DNA of 64,000 bases. Source: Caproiciproducens galactitolivorans (lineage in GTDB: Bacteria > Bacillota > Clostridia > Oscillospirales > Acutalibacteraceae). Shown here piece after piece: positions 52,613-61,701 of this stretch. The stretch lies in NCBI RefSeq assembly GCF_026672255.1, contig NZ_JAPOHA010000012.1, positions 20,265 through 84,264 on the forward strand, in the 5' to 3' direction. Below the pieces are notes generated by a model. It was not told the origin of the DNA and ran no database searches. It saw nothing but the letters and a program-made list of their open reading frames with translations. The translations under genes were made by a program, and so were the position numbers. Positions within the stretch are counted from its first letter, which is position 1. Each line of letters begins with the position of its first letter.

Positions 52613-53258
52613 CATGATCTATTCTATCATGCAGATTGTCGTGTACTTATTCTTGCCAACCCGAACGAAAAAGAGCATGGGCAGCGTTGAGCTGTCCATG
52701 TTCCGGAAGCGTCCGCACGACGCGCAGCCGCACAATTTATTGTGCGATCAAAGGGGATTGGGGGCCTGCCACCAACAAGCAATTCCACGGTTTTCGCGGA
52801 AGCGAAAAATCGGGAAATGGGCATCGTGGGTACCACGATGCATTGCTTGCTGGTACAGTGAAACAAGCGAGCAACGCAAACTCGCCACAAGAGACGGATG
52901 GGGTTGTATCCGTGATGAAGTCGTATTAGCATTGTGAAAAAAGCGGGACAGATAGTGGCAGAATTACTTGCTGGGTTTCCATAACGGAATAACTCTTAAA
53001 GTAGACTGTCCGTTCATCCTGTGAGGACAGCATTGGATCGGTTGCGAAACACATTCCAGTAGCAATTCTGTAAGATTTGTGGTAGACTTTTTCTTGACCA
53101 TCGGGGGTTCTCTCCTTTAAATGATTTGCTCTCAACATTCATTTTATCGGAGTTCCCGATGGTTTTCTATACCCATCTTATAAATTGCAAACATTATTGT
53201 ACTCTATCCGTTAAGGCCATTATTATTGGCAAAGTCTAATCAATTGAACAATACTTTT

Positions 53259-53780
53259 TCAATTTCCTTTTAACGAGGCAACCCATGTCTCAATTGTCTG
53301 AGCTAACATTAACTGTTGCTGTAAAACCGCCATGCCGGTCTTTGGAATTTTTGGGACGTCTTTTTTTCTACTTAGGCTTTCTTCCAGTTCGTATCTAAGC
53401 GCTTTGATCTGAACTTCGATATTTGACAGACAGGTCTTCTGCGCTTCTAGAGAAAGACTTTCTAGATTCACGATGACCGCGTTGAAATCCAAGAAAAAGT
53501 GAATAGAACTCTCGGAGATTTCTTTCATCAGCTCCTCAAACGCTTTCTCTCCGGTAGTTGTTAGAGAGTAAATAGCTTTTTCGGGCATTTTACCTTCTTT
53601 TACAATGCTGCTTTTGATATATCCCTTTTCCTCCAATTGTATAACCTTTTTATAAATAGATTGGGTGCTAATTCTTACCCATTTGGAAATATTGCGGTAC
53701 TCCACTAATTTTTGAAGTTCATAGGCACTCCGGGATTCCTGTTTTAGCATCCCCAATACGATCAAATCAATCGTTGCCAT
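53259..53780 (-). CDS. PadR-family transcriptional regulator
   Basis: 173 residues, ATG 53780 with AGGGGG upstream. The PadR winged helix occupies residues 1-85 (IDLIVLGMLKQESRSAYELQKL, TQSIYKKVIQLEEKGYI, AIYSLTTTGEKAF, given here as separate pieces), then a Vir_C-type helical dimerisation domain. Divergent from the MATE efflux gene, with two palindromes in the shared region, so it most likely represses that pump and itself and is released by a drug-like ligand. Confidence 0.92.
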   Translation of the reverse strand: MATIDLIVLGMLKQESRSAYELQKLVEYRNISKWVRISTQSIYKKVIQLEEKGYIKSSIVKEGKMPEKAIYSLTTTGEKAFEELMKEISESSIHFFLDFNAVIVNLESLSLEAQKTCLSNIEVQIKALRYELEESLSRKKDVPKIPKTGMAVLQQQLMLAQTIETWVASLKGN

Positions 53781-53799
53781 AAAAAGCCCCCTTACTATC

Positions 53800-53828
53800 T
53801 TGACAAGTACTATAATTTATAGTATTAT
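53800..53828 (+). promoter_or_regulatory. MATE promoter with PadR operator in the spacer
   Basis: TTGACA (53800-53805), 17 bases, TATTAT (53823-53828). The palindrome TACTATAA-T-TTATAGTA (53808-53824) fills the spacer. Confidence 0.8.
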
Positions 53829-53844
53829 ATGCTTTGCTCAACTT

Positions 53845-53865
53845 AGTACTAGTAATTATAGTACT
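53845..53865. promoter_or_regulatory. Second probable PadR operator
   Basis: AGTACTA (53845-53851) and TAGTACT (53859-53865), downstream of the -10 box. Its half-site shares AGTA/TACT with the first operator. Confidence 0.6.
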
Positions 53866-53902
53866 TAATTTTTCACTATCTGTCAAGAGAAAGGGGATAT
53901 TT

Positions 53903-55294
53903 ATGGACAGTCAAAACAAGAAGATGGAATTATTGGGGAGCGCGCCGATACCGAAGGCGCTGTTGGCAATGGGGCTTCCCACCATGATTGGCATGATGAT
54001 TAACGCCTTATACAATCTGGTGGATGCTTATTTTGTGGGTGGACTGGGGACCAGCCAGATGGGGGCGATTTCCGTAGCATTTCCACTTGGACAGGTCGTC
54101 GTGGGATTAGGCTTGTTGTTCGGAAACGGCGCAGCATCCTATCTCTCCAGATTGCTGGGACGCGGCGAAAAAGAAACTGCTAACAGGGTCGCCAGCACAG
54201 CTTTATACAGCAGTGTTTTCGCGGGAATTGTTATGATCTTATTCGCTATAATCTTTCTGAAACCGATTCTAAGAGTTTTAGGTGCCACAGAGAGCATTTT
54301 GCCTTATGCGATGACTTATTCCAGCATTTTTATCATAGGTTCCATTTTCAATGTGTTCAATGTAACAATGAATAACATCGTGACAAGCGAAGGCGCTGCC
54401 AAAACTACGATGTGTGCCTTGTTAACAGGTGCGGTATTAAATATGGCCTTGGAACCCATCTTTATCTATACGCTGCATCTGGGTGTGGCCGGTTCCGCCA
54501 TCGCAACCGTTATTTCTCAGTTCGTTTCTACGCTGGTCTATTTAGCCTACATATTTAGAAAAAAGAGCGTTTTCAGCTTTGGGATAAGTAAATGCTGCTT
54601 TTCCAAAAGTATTCTATCTGAAATCTTCAAAATCGGTGTTCCTACGCTGATTTTCCAACTACTTACAAGCCTGTCTATTGTACTGGTCAATGCGCAGGCA
54701 AAAAGCTATGGTGATTCTGCAATTGCGGGAATGGGATCTGTGACCAGGATCATTGCTATGGGGAGTTTAATAGTATTCGGATTTATCAAAGGTTTTCAGC
54801 CTATCGCGGGTTACAGCTACGGAGCTAAAAAATTCGATCGTTTGCATGAAGCAACAAAGGTTTCCGCAATTTGGTCAACTGTGTTTTGCGTTGTTTTCGG
54901 ATTGGTCATGGCACTGTTTTCTACGGCAGTCGTGTCGCAATTCACGAAAGGCGATACGGAAATGATTCGAATTGGACAGAATGCTTTGTTGGCAAGTGGA
55001 ATTTCTTTTATGCTATTTGGCTTTTCCACCGTTTACTCATCACTATTCCTTGCGTTGGGAAAAGGAAAAGAAGGATTCTTCCTCGGCTCATGCAGGCAGG
55101 GAATCTGTTTTGTACCAGTCATTTTGTTGCTCCCGACGGTTTGGGGAATCAACGGTATTCTTTACGCACAGCCAATTGCAGATGTGTTTTCTGCCATAAT
55201 TACCGTTTTTATGGCAATGCGGTTGCACAAAGAACTGGTTCATGCAAAATCCGGTATGGATACTCAATACAGGGAAATCACAAAAGCAGACTAG
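53903..55294 (+). CDS. MATE-family multidrug efflux transporter
   Basis: 463 residues, ATG 53903 with AAAGGGG upstream. About twelve hydrophobic helices in two halves of six. The start (LLGSAPIPKALLAMGLPTMIG), the MINALYNLVDAYFVGGLG segment and the second-half repeat are typical of the MepA/NorM group of MATE proteins, which export cationic drugs with Na+ or H+ exchange. Controlled by the divergent PadR gene. Confidence 0.94.
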   Translation: MDSQNKKMELLGSAPIPKALLAMGLPTMIGMMINALYNLVDAYFVGGLGTSQMGAISVAFPLGQVVVGLGLLFGNGAASYLSRLLGRGEKETANRVASTALYSSVFAGIVMILFAIIFLKPILRVLGATESILPYAMTYSSIFIIGSIFNVFNVTMNNIVTSEGAAKTTMCALLTGAVLNMALEPIFIYTLHLGVAGSAIATVISQFVSTLVYLAYIFRKKSVFSFGISKCCFSKSILSEIFKIGVPTLIFQLLTSLSIVLVNAQAKSYGDSAIAGMGSVTRIIAMGSLIVFGFIKGFQPIAGYSYGAKKFDRLHEATKVSAIWSTVFCVVFGLVMALFSTAVVSQFTKGDTEMIRIGQNALLASGISFMLFGFSTVYSSLFLALGKGKEGFFLGSCRQGICFVPVILLLPTVWGINGILYAQPIADVFSAIITVFMAMRLHKELVHAKSGMDTQYREITKAD

Positions 55295-55442
55295 GCCTTG
55301 TTTGAAAAATAAAAGCTGCACAAAAGGGTAAGATTATGTAAGCTGTGTTATGCTATTTATATCATACCGGATCTCAGTAGCTGCTTACCACAAACGGAAA
55401 TAGGAACGAATTATTTGAACGTGAACAAGAGAGGGTATTGTC

Positions 55443-55628
55443 ATGAAGACATTGAAATGGATTATTTTATTAATTGTATCAGTAGGGGTTGGCTCGTTTA
55501 TTGATGTAAATATATTGGAAAAGATAGATATAAACGTTTGGCTTTCCCGGGGCATTGGTTGTCTTGTTACTGTGATTATTGCACTTCTGATGCATCATTG
55601 CTTTTTCAGAAAAAAGTCTTCAAAATAG
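55443..55628 (+). CDS. Small two-helix membrane protein
   Basis: 61 residues with two hydrophobic helices (about 4-21 and 35-52) and a basic tail. GAGAGG lies upstream of the ATG. No family recognised. Confidence 0.5.
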   Translation: MKTLKWIILLIVSVGVGSFIDVNILEKIDINVWLSRGIGCLVTVIIALLMHHCFFRKKSSK

Positions 55629-55737
55629 TATAAGCATAATATGCGCTTTGACCATATAGGCGGCGTCCTTACATACTTTAGATACCTTTATCACATAGTG
55701 TTTTAGCGTTTTCGTGTTAGTTCATCTAAATAGCCTA

Positions 55738-55797
55738 TTGACAAATAACAAGCCCTTTCATATAATTAAACCGGCAGACGGTTTAATTATATGAAAG
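55738..55797 (+). promoter_or_regulatory. Consensus promoter under a 19-bp perfect TetR operator
   Basis: TTGACA (55738-55743), 17 bases, TATAAT (55761-55766). A perfect inverted repeat with 19-bp arms (55755-55773 and 55779-55797) and a five-base centre covers the -10 box, transcription start and ribosome site of the TetR gene that follows. Confidence 0.88.
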
Positions 55798-55806
55798 GAG
55801 TATACC

Positions 55807-56427
55807 ATGTCCAGATCAAATATTCACTATATAGAAAAACGCGACGAGTTGGCAAGAAGGGTTTTTGATATCTTTATAAAAAATGGATATGAGAACACAA
55901 CACTTTCGTTGATTGTTAAGGAGCTGAAAATCTCAAAAGGGGCTCTCTATCATTATTTTACGACCAAAGAGGCTTGCGCAGACGCGGCCGTAGCTTTGTG
56001 TTCAAAAGACTGCTATGAAAAGGTCGTCTGTCAAATAGATGATAATATGTCGGCAGAGAGCAATTTTAAGAGCCTTATCCTTTCCTGTTCCACATTATTT
56101 CGGGACAATGAAAAAAGCATAGAAAACATCAACACTCCTTCAAATGCCATTTTCCATCAAAAACTGATGGCTGCTTTGGTTAAATCCTTGGCGCCTCTCT
56201 ATGCGAAAGTCATTACGCAAGGTATCCATGAAAAAATATTTGACGCAGAATTTCCGCTTGAGACGGCACAAATGATTCTGACGTTGACAAACTTCTATTT
56301 TGACGCAGATATGTTTGGTTGGAAACCAGAGGAAATGCCCGTAAAATTAAAGGCTTTTGAAGGTTTCCTCACAAACGCATTGAAAGCGAAGCCCGGTTTG
56401 TTCTCATTTCTTCACAATTTTGAATAA
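55807..56427 (+). CDS. TetR-family repressor
   Basis: 206 residues, ATG 55807 with GAAAGGAG. Helix-turn-helix at residues 28-52 (TTLSLIVKELKISKGALYHYF). The C-terminal ligand domain is not assigned to a subfamily. It precedes the ketopantoate-reductase-like gene by 12 bases. The operator described above makes tight autorepression very likely. Confidence 0.92.
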   Translation: MSRSNIHYIEKRDELARRVFDIFIKNGYENTTLSLIVKELKISKGALYHYFTTKEACADAAVALCSKDCYEKVVCQIDDNMSAESNFKSLILSCSTLFRDNEKSIENINTPSNAIFHQKLMAALVKSLAPLYAKVITQGIHEKIFDAEFPLETAQMILTLTNFYFDADMFGWKPEEMPVKLKAFEGFLTNALKAKPGLFSFLHNFE

Positions 56428-56439
56428 GGAAGTATTACT

Positions 56440-57396
56440 ATGAACGTATTGATTGTCGGCACCGGTGTGATTGGATCGCTGTATGGCTGTGCCTTATCCC
56501 AAAAGCATCATGTTGTTCACTATGTCCGTCAGGAAAAGCTCACGCTTTTGGACCAAAAGGAAATTACCTTCGATTTTATTGATGAGCGGCAGGATAAAAA
56601 GCATCAAAACACAAACGGCAGTTATACTTATCATTGTGTAGCCAATGCAAGCGATAATTATGATTTGATTATCGTCCCCGTCAAAACCTTTCAGCTTGCG
56701 GAAGCGCTGCGAACGCTGACCGCGCAAGCCCCAAACGCAAATTACCTTCTTATGACGCTTGATTGGAACATGAGCGGCGAATTTGACAAAATACTTGGCA
56801 AAAGCCATTATGTTCTTGGATATGCAGGCGGAGGCGGCACTTTCCGCGGAAATCAGCTTTGGGCCAATTTGGGAAATGACGTGATGCTTGGGGCGGTCTA
56901 TCAGGAGCAGCAACCGCTTCTGAACAGCGTGAACGAAATGTTTAAGAGCTGCGGTATCATTCCTAACATCGAAGCAAACCCATTGCATTGGCTGTGGGTT
57001 CATAACGTCGGATCGGCTCCATTGGGAGCAGCTCTTGCAAAATACCACGATATGAGCCGTCTGCTGAATGATAAACGCCTTATCAAAATATCATTCAAAG
57101 CTATGCGGGAGTGCTATAAGATCTGTGAAAAGCGAGGTGTGGATTTAAAGAAGTATGACGAGGTAAAAATGATGTCCATACCGCTTTTTGTCCTCTGCCC
57201 GATGTTCCGACTGAATTTCACCAAAAATCCTGCTATGCAAAGATATACTGCCCATGCAGTGGACAGCATTGATGAAATGGTGCAGAATTTCAAAGATATT
57301 TTTGCAACGGGCTCCTCACTCGATGTCGATATGCCTAATATGCGGTTCTTGATGAAACTTGTTTCATTTGTCGATGGTTCTGTAAATACAAAGTAA
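56440..57396 (+). CDS. ApbA/PanE-family ketopantoate reductase-like oxidoreductase
   Basis: 318 residues. The N-terminal Rossmann fold has GTGVIGSLYG near residues 7-16, with the C-terminal helical substrate domain following. The family reduces ketopantoate with NADPH in pantothenate synthesis, but many members encoded next to TetR repressors act on other substrates, so no pathway is assigned. Co-transcribed with the TetR gene. Confidence 0.85.
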   Translation: MNVLIVGTGVIGSLYGCALSQKHHVVHYVRQEKLTLLDQKEITFDFIDERQDKKHQNTNGSYTYHCVANASDNYDLIIVPVKTFQLAEALRTLTAQAPNANYLLMTLDWNMSGEFDKILGKSHYVLGYAGGGGTFRGNQLWANLGNDVMLGAVYQEQQPLLNSVNEMFKSCGIIPNIEANPLHWLWVHNVGSAPLGAALAKYHDMSRLLNDKRLIKISFKAMRECYKICEKRGVDLKKYDEVKMMSIPLFVLCPMFRLNFTKNPAMQRYTAHAVDSIDEMVQNFKDIFATGSSLDVDMPNMRFLMKLVSFVDGSVNTK

Positions 57397-57699
57397 TACG
57401 CGGATGAAATTATGAATGATCTCATGTGATATGGGGCAGGCAATAATAACAAAACAATTAACAGCAAATAAAGGGCTTTCATAATCTTCCTCCACGAACT
57501 GAAACTTCTACTTGGATATTAATTTATCTTCTACTAAACTCAATAGCGGCAGCGTCCGGTGGATTGCCAAAGAGAAGTATACATAAAAACAGCACGATTC
57601 CTTATCAAGGAATCGATGCTGTTTATTTCCATGTCCATTTGTTCAATTTAAATACAGGTTAATCTTATCACAAATTTCTAAATCGGGAATATAGCTTAA
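57397..57699. terminator. Intergenic region with bidirectional terminator at 57587-57624
   Basis: Convergent genes meet here. The hairpin AAACAGCA-C-GATTCCTT / AAGGAATC-GA-TGCTGTTT (57587-57624) has A and T runs on both sides and can end transcription both ways. No gene is seen in the rest. Confidence 0.75.
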
Positions 57700-58911
57700 T
57701 TATTTCCCCAAAAGCACACGAACCGTTTGACTTACAAAAAGCTCACTCTCATTCATCCACGGGCTGTGTCCTGAATGCTCGAACCATACAAGACCTTTTT
57801 GGGGGGCAACAAGCGAATCGTAATATTGCTGTGTCAAGGAAACCGGAGCGTTCGCGTCGTGCTTTCCAAGGAAAAAATAAACCGGAATTTTCAGCTTTGC
57901 ATACTTCTTTCTCAGATCAATATCATAAAGCTGCGGGTACACCTGATTGAAGGTATGAATCACACCCCTAAGATAATTAACGGAGTCAACAAGCCCATAT
58001 TCCGGTGACAGCATATCCCTCAATGTATGATAACCGCCGTTGGTTATCTGAGGGTCCTTTTCCATATAGTCTGACAGATAATTCAGATAGACAGCTGACT
58101 TCCATGTAACGTCCTGACCGTAATAAGGCGGCATACCATTGGTAACCAGCTTTTGCACGGTTTTTTCATCGTTTCTTGTCTTTGCCAGCTCCATCACCTT
58201 TTTATAATCCGTTATTTCTGTCTCTTTAAAGTCTACCATCTGGCCGGTACCAATAAAGGCGTGATATTTTTCGGGAGCCGCGTCTGACAGAAAAATTCCC
58301 AGTGCACTGCCCCACGATTCTCCCATAAGATAGATTTTCTCAGTTCCAAAGCGTTTTCGCAAAAGGTCGGTAAGAGCAAGGCCGTCTTTGACATATGTAT
58401 CAACCGTAATTGTTTCGTTTGAAACAGCATTGTATGACTTGCCGCTGCCCGGCTGATCCCAGTTCACGACGACAAAGCGTTCCTCCAATCCTGCAAGCGC
58501 ATAGCGTGTTGCAGCCATCTGCGTTCCCCCTGGACCGCCAGCCAAAAATAAAAGCACCGGATTGCTTCGATTTTTTCCCCGAATGCTAATCCATTCCTGA
58601 TGACCGTTCAGCTCGACTTGACAGAGTTCCGCTATACTGTTTGCCTGTACCTTTCCATCTTGATCCAGTATCTGCGGCGTGTGGGCAGCAAATTGGCTGA
58701 GCGTAATGAGAATTGTCATTAATACAGTCAAGCTGGCTAAGAGGATGGCGGTTTTTTTCAAACGACCCCCCACCGCTTTCGGCGAACCCCTTTTTCGCCT
58801 GCAGATTGCAATTTGAACAACACAGACCAGCGAGACAATCAAGCTTATAGCGACTGCTGTAAGCAGAATCGCTGCAATGATAGCCATAACCATTTCTTTT
58901 TCATTCCTCAT
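57700..58911 (-). CDS. Membrane-anchored alpha/beta hydrolase (proline iminopeptidase-like)
   Basis: 403 residues. Two hydrophobic segments (about 8-35 and 50-72) precede the catalytic domain. It has the oxyanion motif LFLAGGPGGTQ, the nucleophile elbow GESWGSALG, the acid GKHDANAP and the final His in EHSGHSPW, a complete catalytic triad. Resembles proline iminopeptidase/S33 hydrolases; the substrate is unknown. Divergent from a TetR gene, with two operators between them. Confidence 0.85.
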   Translation of the reverse strand: MRNEKEMVMAIIAAILLTAVAISLIVSLVCVVQIAICRRKRGSPKAVGGRLKKTAILLASLTVLMTILITLSQFAAHTPQILDQDGKVQANSIAELCQVELNGHQEWISIRGKNRSNPVLLFLAGGPGGTQMAATRYALAGLEERFVVVNWDQPGSGKSYNAVSNETITVDTYVKDGLALTDLLRKRFGTEKIYLMGESWGSALGIFLSDAAPEKYHAFIGTGQMVDFKETEITDYKKVMELAKTRNDEKTVQKLVTNGMPPYYGQDVTWKSAVYLNYLSDYMEKDPQITNGGYHTLRDMLSPEYGLVDSVNYLRGVIHTFNQVYPQLYDIDLRKKYAKLKIPVYFFLGKHDANAPVSLTQQYYDSLVAPQKGLVWFEHSGHSPWMNESELFVSQTVRVLLGK

Positions 58912-58930
58912 TCCACACGTATCTGTTTTT

Positions 58931-58979
58931 CGACCAACGGTCGAGCAATGAAATTATACTATTTTTTCGACCGCTGGTC
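58931..58979. promoter_or_regulatory. Two TetR-type operators between hydrolase and TetR genes
   Basis: CGACC-AAC-GGTCG (58931-58943) and GACC-GCT-GGTC (58969-58979, within TCGACCGCTGGTCAA). Their spacing and shared half-site suggest one repressor controls both divergent genes. Confidence 0.75.
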
Positions 58980-59024
58980 AAGTATGCTTTTTTGCGTTAT
59001 ACTATGTTGGGGGAGGTGAAAAAG

Positions 59025-59618
59025 ATGGATAAAGCAAACATCATATTAGACGCGATGAAGACGCTTCTGGAACAGGATGATGGTGCATCTTGTTCCGTAA
59101 GCGATATTGCAAAAAAAGCAGGCATCGGCAAAGGCAGCATTTATTATTACTTCAAATCCAAGGATGAAATATTTGATGCACTGGTGGAACGGGAATATCA
59201 TCAAATCATTGAAAATTGCAGAGTTCTGATGAACCGCAGTCATGCCGATCCGGCTCAAAAATTCGCGCTGCTGTTTCGAAGCTACCGCAGTTCAACCAGT
59301 CTGCTTGCGATGGATCATTACTTGCATCAGCAACAAAACGCCGCCATTCATCAAAAATCGCTTGCAAAGATATTGTCTTCCCTTTCGCCAATCGTAGCGG
59401 ATATTATCCGGCAAGGAGTGGAAGAAAAATCCTTCCGTTGTGAGAAGCCTCAGGAAACAGCAGAAATCATTTTATCGGTTTACTGCTTTTTATATGACCC
59501 CGGGATCTTCAAATGGACACCGGAACAGTTAAAAGAGAAAGCATCCGCATTGGCCACCTTACTGGAAAACGGTTTATCAGCAGCAAAAGGAAGTTTTCAA
59601 TTTCTTTATCAAACATAA
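59025..59618 (+). CDS. TetR-family repressor
   Basis: 197 residues, ATG 59025 with GGGAGGTGA. Helix-turn-helix at about 24-46 (VSDIAKKAGIGKGSIYYYF). The upstream in-frame codons from 58992 lie in the operator region and are unlikely to be translated. Probably controls itself and the hydrolase. Confidence 0.92.
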   Translation: MDKANIILDAMKTLLEQDDGASCSVSDIAKKAGIGKGSIYYYFKSKDEIFDALVEREYHQIIENCRVLMNRSHADPAQKFALLFRSYRSSTSLLAMDHYLHQQQNAAIHQKSLAKILSSLSPIVADIIRQGVEEKSFRCEKPQETAEIILSVYCFLYDPGIFKWTPEQLKEKASALATLLENGLSAAKGSFQFLYQT

Positions 59619-59676
59619 TTTCTTCTGAAATCGGGGATTTTTCTTTATTTCAAAAGCCCAAGCAGTTTGCGGCCTA

Positions 59677-59724
59677 TTGACAGCATATAAATATTTGATA
59701 TAATGATAACATACGTTGCGCAAC
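59677..59724 (+). promoter_or_regulatory. Promoter and palindrome of the third TetR operon
   Basis: TTGACA (59677-59682), 16 bases, TATAAT (59699-59704), then GTTGCGCAAC (59715-59724), a perfect ten-base palindrome at the likely transcription start and a candidate operator. Confidence 0.75.
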
Positions 59725-59814
59725 ATAAGTTACCGATTTACGCATAGCTGGTTTTCTTTGAGAGCCAGTCTGGATTATGGTACATCGTTATTCAACGAAA
59801 AAGGAGATTTTGAG

Positions 59815-60387
59815 ATGCCGCCAAAGCCAACGACCAGCAAAGAGGAGATCTTGAGCGCCGCTATTTCCTTGGTACGAGAACATGGCATGGAGAGTGTTAA
59901 TGCTCGGAGCATTGCTTCAAAGTTGAACTGCTCGACGAAACCTTTATTTCGTATCTATGAAAATATGGACGCTCTAAAACAAGATGTCATTGCTCAACTC
60001 GACCTATACTATAACACGTTCATGGAAACCCGAATGAGTGACGACAATCGTCTGCTAACGCAAGGAATTGCTTACATTGAATTTGCAAGACAAGAAAAAA
60101 ATATATTTAATACTCTTTTTATGGATAAAAACTGTGCGGGAAAAAGCATTGAAGAGATCCTTGATGCTGATTGGAACCAACGTTCCATTATGAATGCCCA
60201 AAAAATAACGGGACTTAGCTTGGAAAACGCTCGAAACCTATTCCGGGATGTATGGCTTTATTCGCACGGAATCGCAACTCAAATTGTGTCAGATGATATC
60301 AATTTACCATCAGAAGAAGTTGTTCAACTGATAAGAAATGCTTTTAAGCGATTTTCTATTGTAATGAAGGAGAATGAACATGAATGA
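59815..60387 (+). CDS. TetR-family regulator
   Basis: 190 residues, ATG 59815 with AAGGAG; an open frame from 59716 overlaps the operator. Helix-turn-helix at about 25-47 (VNARSIASKLNCSTKPLFRIY). The C-terminal part includes VWLYSHGIATQIVSDD, like TetR_C-type (WHG) members. First of three coupled genes. Confidence 0.9.
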   Translation: MPPKPTTSKEEILSAAISLVREHGMESVNARSIASKLNCSTKPLFRIYENMDALKQDVIAQLDLYYNTFMETRMSDDNRLLTQGIAYIEFARQEKNIFNTLFMDKNCAGKSIEEILDADWNQRSIMNAQKITGLSLENARNLFRDVWLYSHGIATQIVSDDINLPSEEVVQLIRNAFKRFSIVMKENEHE

Positions 60388-61051
60388 AATGCCAGAAGAA
60401 ATGATAACTTTCTTTAACACACGAGCCGAGATATATGACGCTCAGCAGATTAAAAATATCGACGGAGGTAAAAAATGCTATCACGAAATAGCTCAATATA
60501 TCCCCGATCATGCAAAAACACTATTGGATCTGGGATGCGGGACAGGATTAGAATTGGAGTCTATTTTTAAGAGATTTCCTGAAATAGATGTAACGGGCAT
60601 TGACCTCGCAGATAAAATGCTGGAGAAACTGGCTGCAAAATATTCAAGATATTCGATCAATTTAATCAATGGCAACTACTTGTCTGTGGATATGGGTGCA
60701 GGAAAATATGATGCGGCGATATCAGTTATGTCCTTTCATCATTTTACTCATTCGCAGAAACTGAAGCTCTACACCAATATTTGCCACTCGCTAAAAAGCA
60801 ATGGAGTTTTTATTGAATGTGATTATATGGTTGGGTCCAATGACAGTGGCATAGAGGCACATTTTTTATCGGAGAGAGAAAAACTCCTGACGGATCATAA
60901 TCTCACGGAAGATCTCTATCACTATGACATTCCTTTTACGATAGAACACGAAGTGTCGTTATTAACCGAATCCGGGTTTCAGTCAGTCAAGAAGGTATGG
61001 GGTGTTGAGAACACGATTATGCTTTTGGCAACGAAACAGGAGAAAAAATGA
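60380..61051 (+). CDS. Class I SAM-dependent methyltransferase
   Basis: 223 residues; ATG 60380 is preferred over 60374 because AAGGAG is seven bases away. Motif I LLDLGCGTGLELE near 45-57, then GIDLADKM and AISVMSFHHF. Target unknown. It overlaps the TetR gene and is followed by a coupled kinase gene, suggesting a resistance or small-molecule modification operon. Confidence 0.88.
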   Translation: MNEMPEEMITFFNTRAEIYDAQQIKNIDGGKKCYHEIAQYIPDHAKTLLDLGCGTGLELESIFKRFPEIDVTGIDLADKMLEKLAAKYSRYSINLINGNYLSVDMGAGKYDAAISVMSFHHFTHSQKLKLYTNICHSLKSNGVFIECDYMVGSNDSGIEAHFLSEREKLLTDHNLTEDLYHYDIPFTIEHEVSLLTESGFQSVKKVWGVENTIMLLATKQEKK

Positions 61052-61551
61052 AGAGACTGATTTTTGTCAATGGGACTATGGGAGTCGGAAAAACATCGAC
61101 TTGCAAAGAACTTCTCGGTATACTACAACCAAGTGCGTTTTTGGATGGAGATTGGTGTTGGTGCATGAATCCCTTCCGAGTTACAGATGAAACAAAGCAT
61201 ATGGTAGAAAGCAATATTTGCTTATTACTGAATAGTTTTCTATCTTGCTCAGAGTATGAAAACGTAATCTTCTGCTGGGTTATGCATCAGGAATCGATCA
61301 TAAATAGTTTGTTGGGCAGATTGAATTTGACAAATGTTGATGTATACAAAATTACGCTGTCTGTTTCAAAAGAAGCACTTACGCAAAGGCTCAATAGAGC
61401 TGTTGAAAATGGTGAAAGAACGTCCGATGTTTTACAAAGAAGTTTGGATAGACTTCCATTATATCAAGAGATGAATACTATTCACATTGATGTAAGCAAT
61501 ATTTCACCTGTTCAGGTGGCCCGGAAAATAATAGAAATTATCGGTGATTAG
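61048..61551 (+). CDS. P-loop kinase-like protein (AAA_33/shikimate-kinase-like)
   Basis: 167 residues, ATGA overlap with the methyltransferase. Walker A GTMGVGKTST near residues 9-18, a LDGDWCWCMNPF motif like those of small-molecule kinases, and a C-terminal lid. It may phosphorylate a nucleoside, drug or sugar. Function not assigned. Confidence 0.8.
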   Translation: MKRLIFVNGTMGVGKTSTCKELLGILQPSAFLDGDWCWCMNPFRVTDETKHMVESNICLLLNSFLSCSEYENVIFCWVMHQESIINSLLGRLNLTNVDVYKITLSVSKEALTQRLNRAVENGERTSDVLQRSLDRLPLYQEMNTIHIDVSNISPVQVARKIIEIIGD

Positions 61552-61658
61552 AGGATGTTAACATAAGTTTAGATAAACAATCTGCCATTTGCGGCAATAA
61601 AAAAAACCGCAGTTTCGGCAGATCATTAAGTATGCTAAAATTGCATATTTAGAAACCA

Positions 61659-61701
61659 AGCAGCGGTTTTGAAATGAAATTCAAGGCCGCTGCTCCTTTT
61701 T
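61659..61701 (+). terminator. Terminator after the methyltransferase-kinase operon
   Basis: AGCAGCGG (61659-61666) pairs with CCGCTGCT (61687-61694), followed by CCTTTTT. Confidence 0.75.

Larger units (their letters stand above)
52023..53258. other. Gene-poor stretch with inverted repeats and possible oriT relic
   Basis: About 1.2 kb with only short, unconvincing frames. It holds the inverted repeats at 52266-52292, a TTTGCC-TCC-GGCAAA stem near 52301-52315, a possible MOBQ-like nick sequence at 52597-52612, a GCACAA/TTGTGC repeat near 52730, and ACCATCGGG repeats near 53098 and 53160. I read it as decayed DNA of a mobilisable element between two cargo blocks. Confidence 0.45.

Noticed and set aside
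52155..52937. Several frames of 60-107 codons in the gap
   Set aside because: No ribosome sites, no shared family features and mutually overlapping; treated as non-coding relic DNA.
52926..53138. Minus-strand frame of 70 codons
   Set aside because: It lies between inverted repeats and resembles no protein I know; possibly a remnant, but not supportable.
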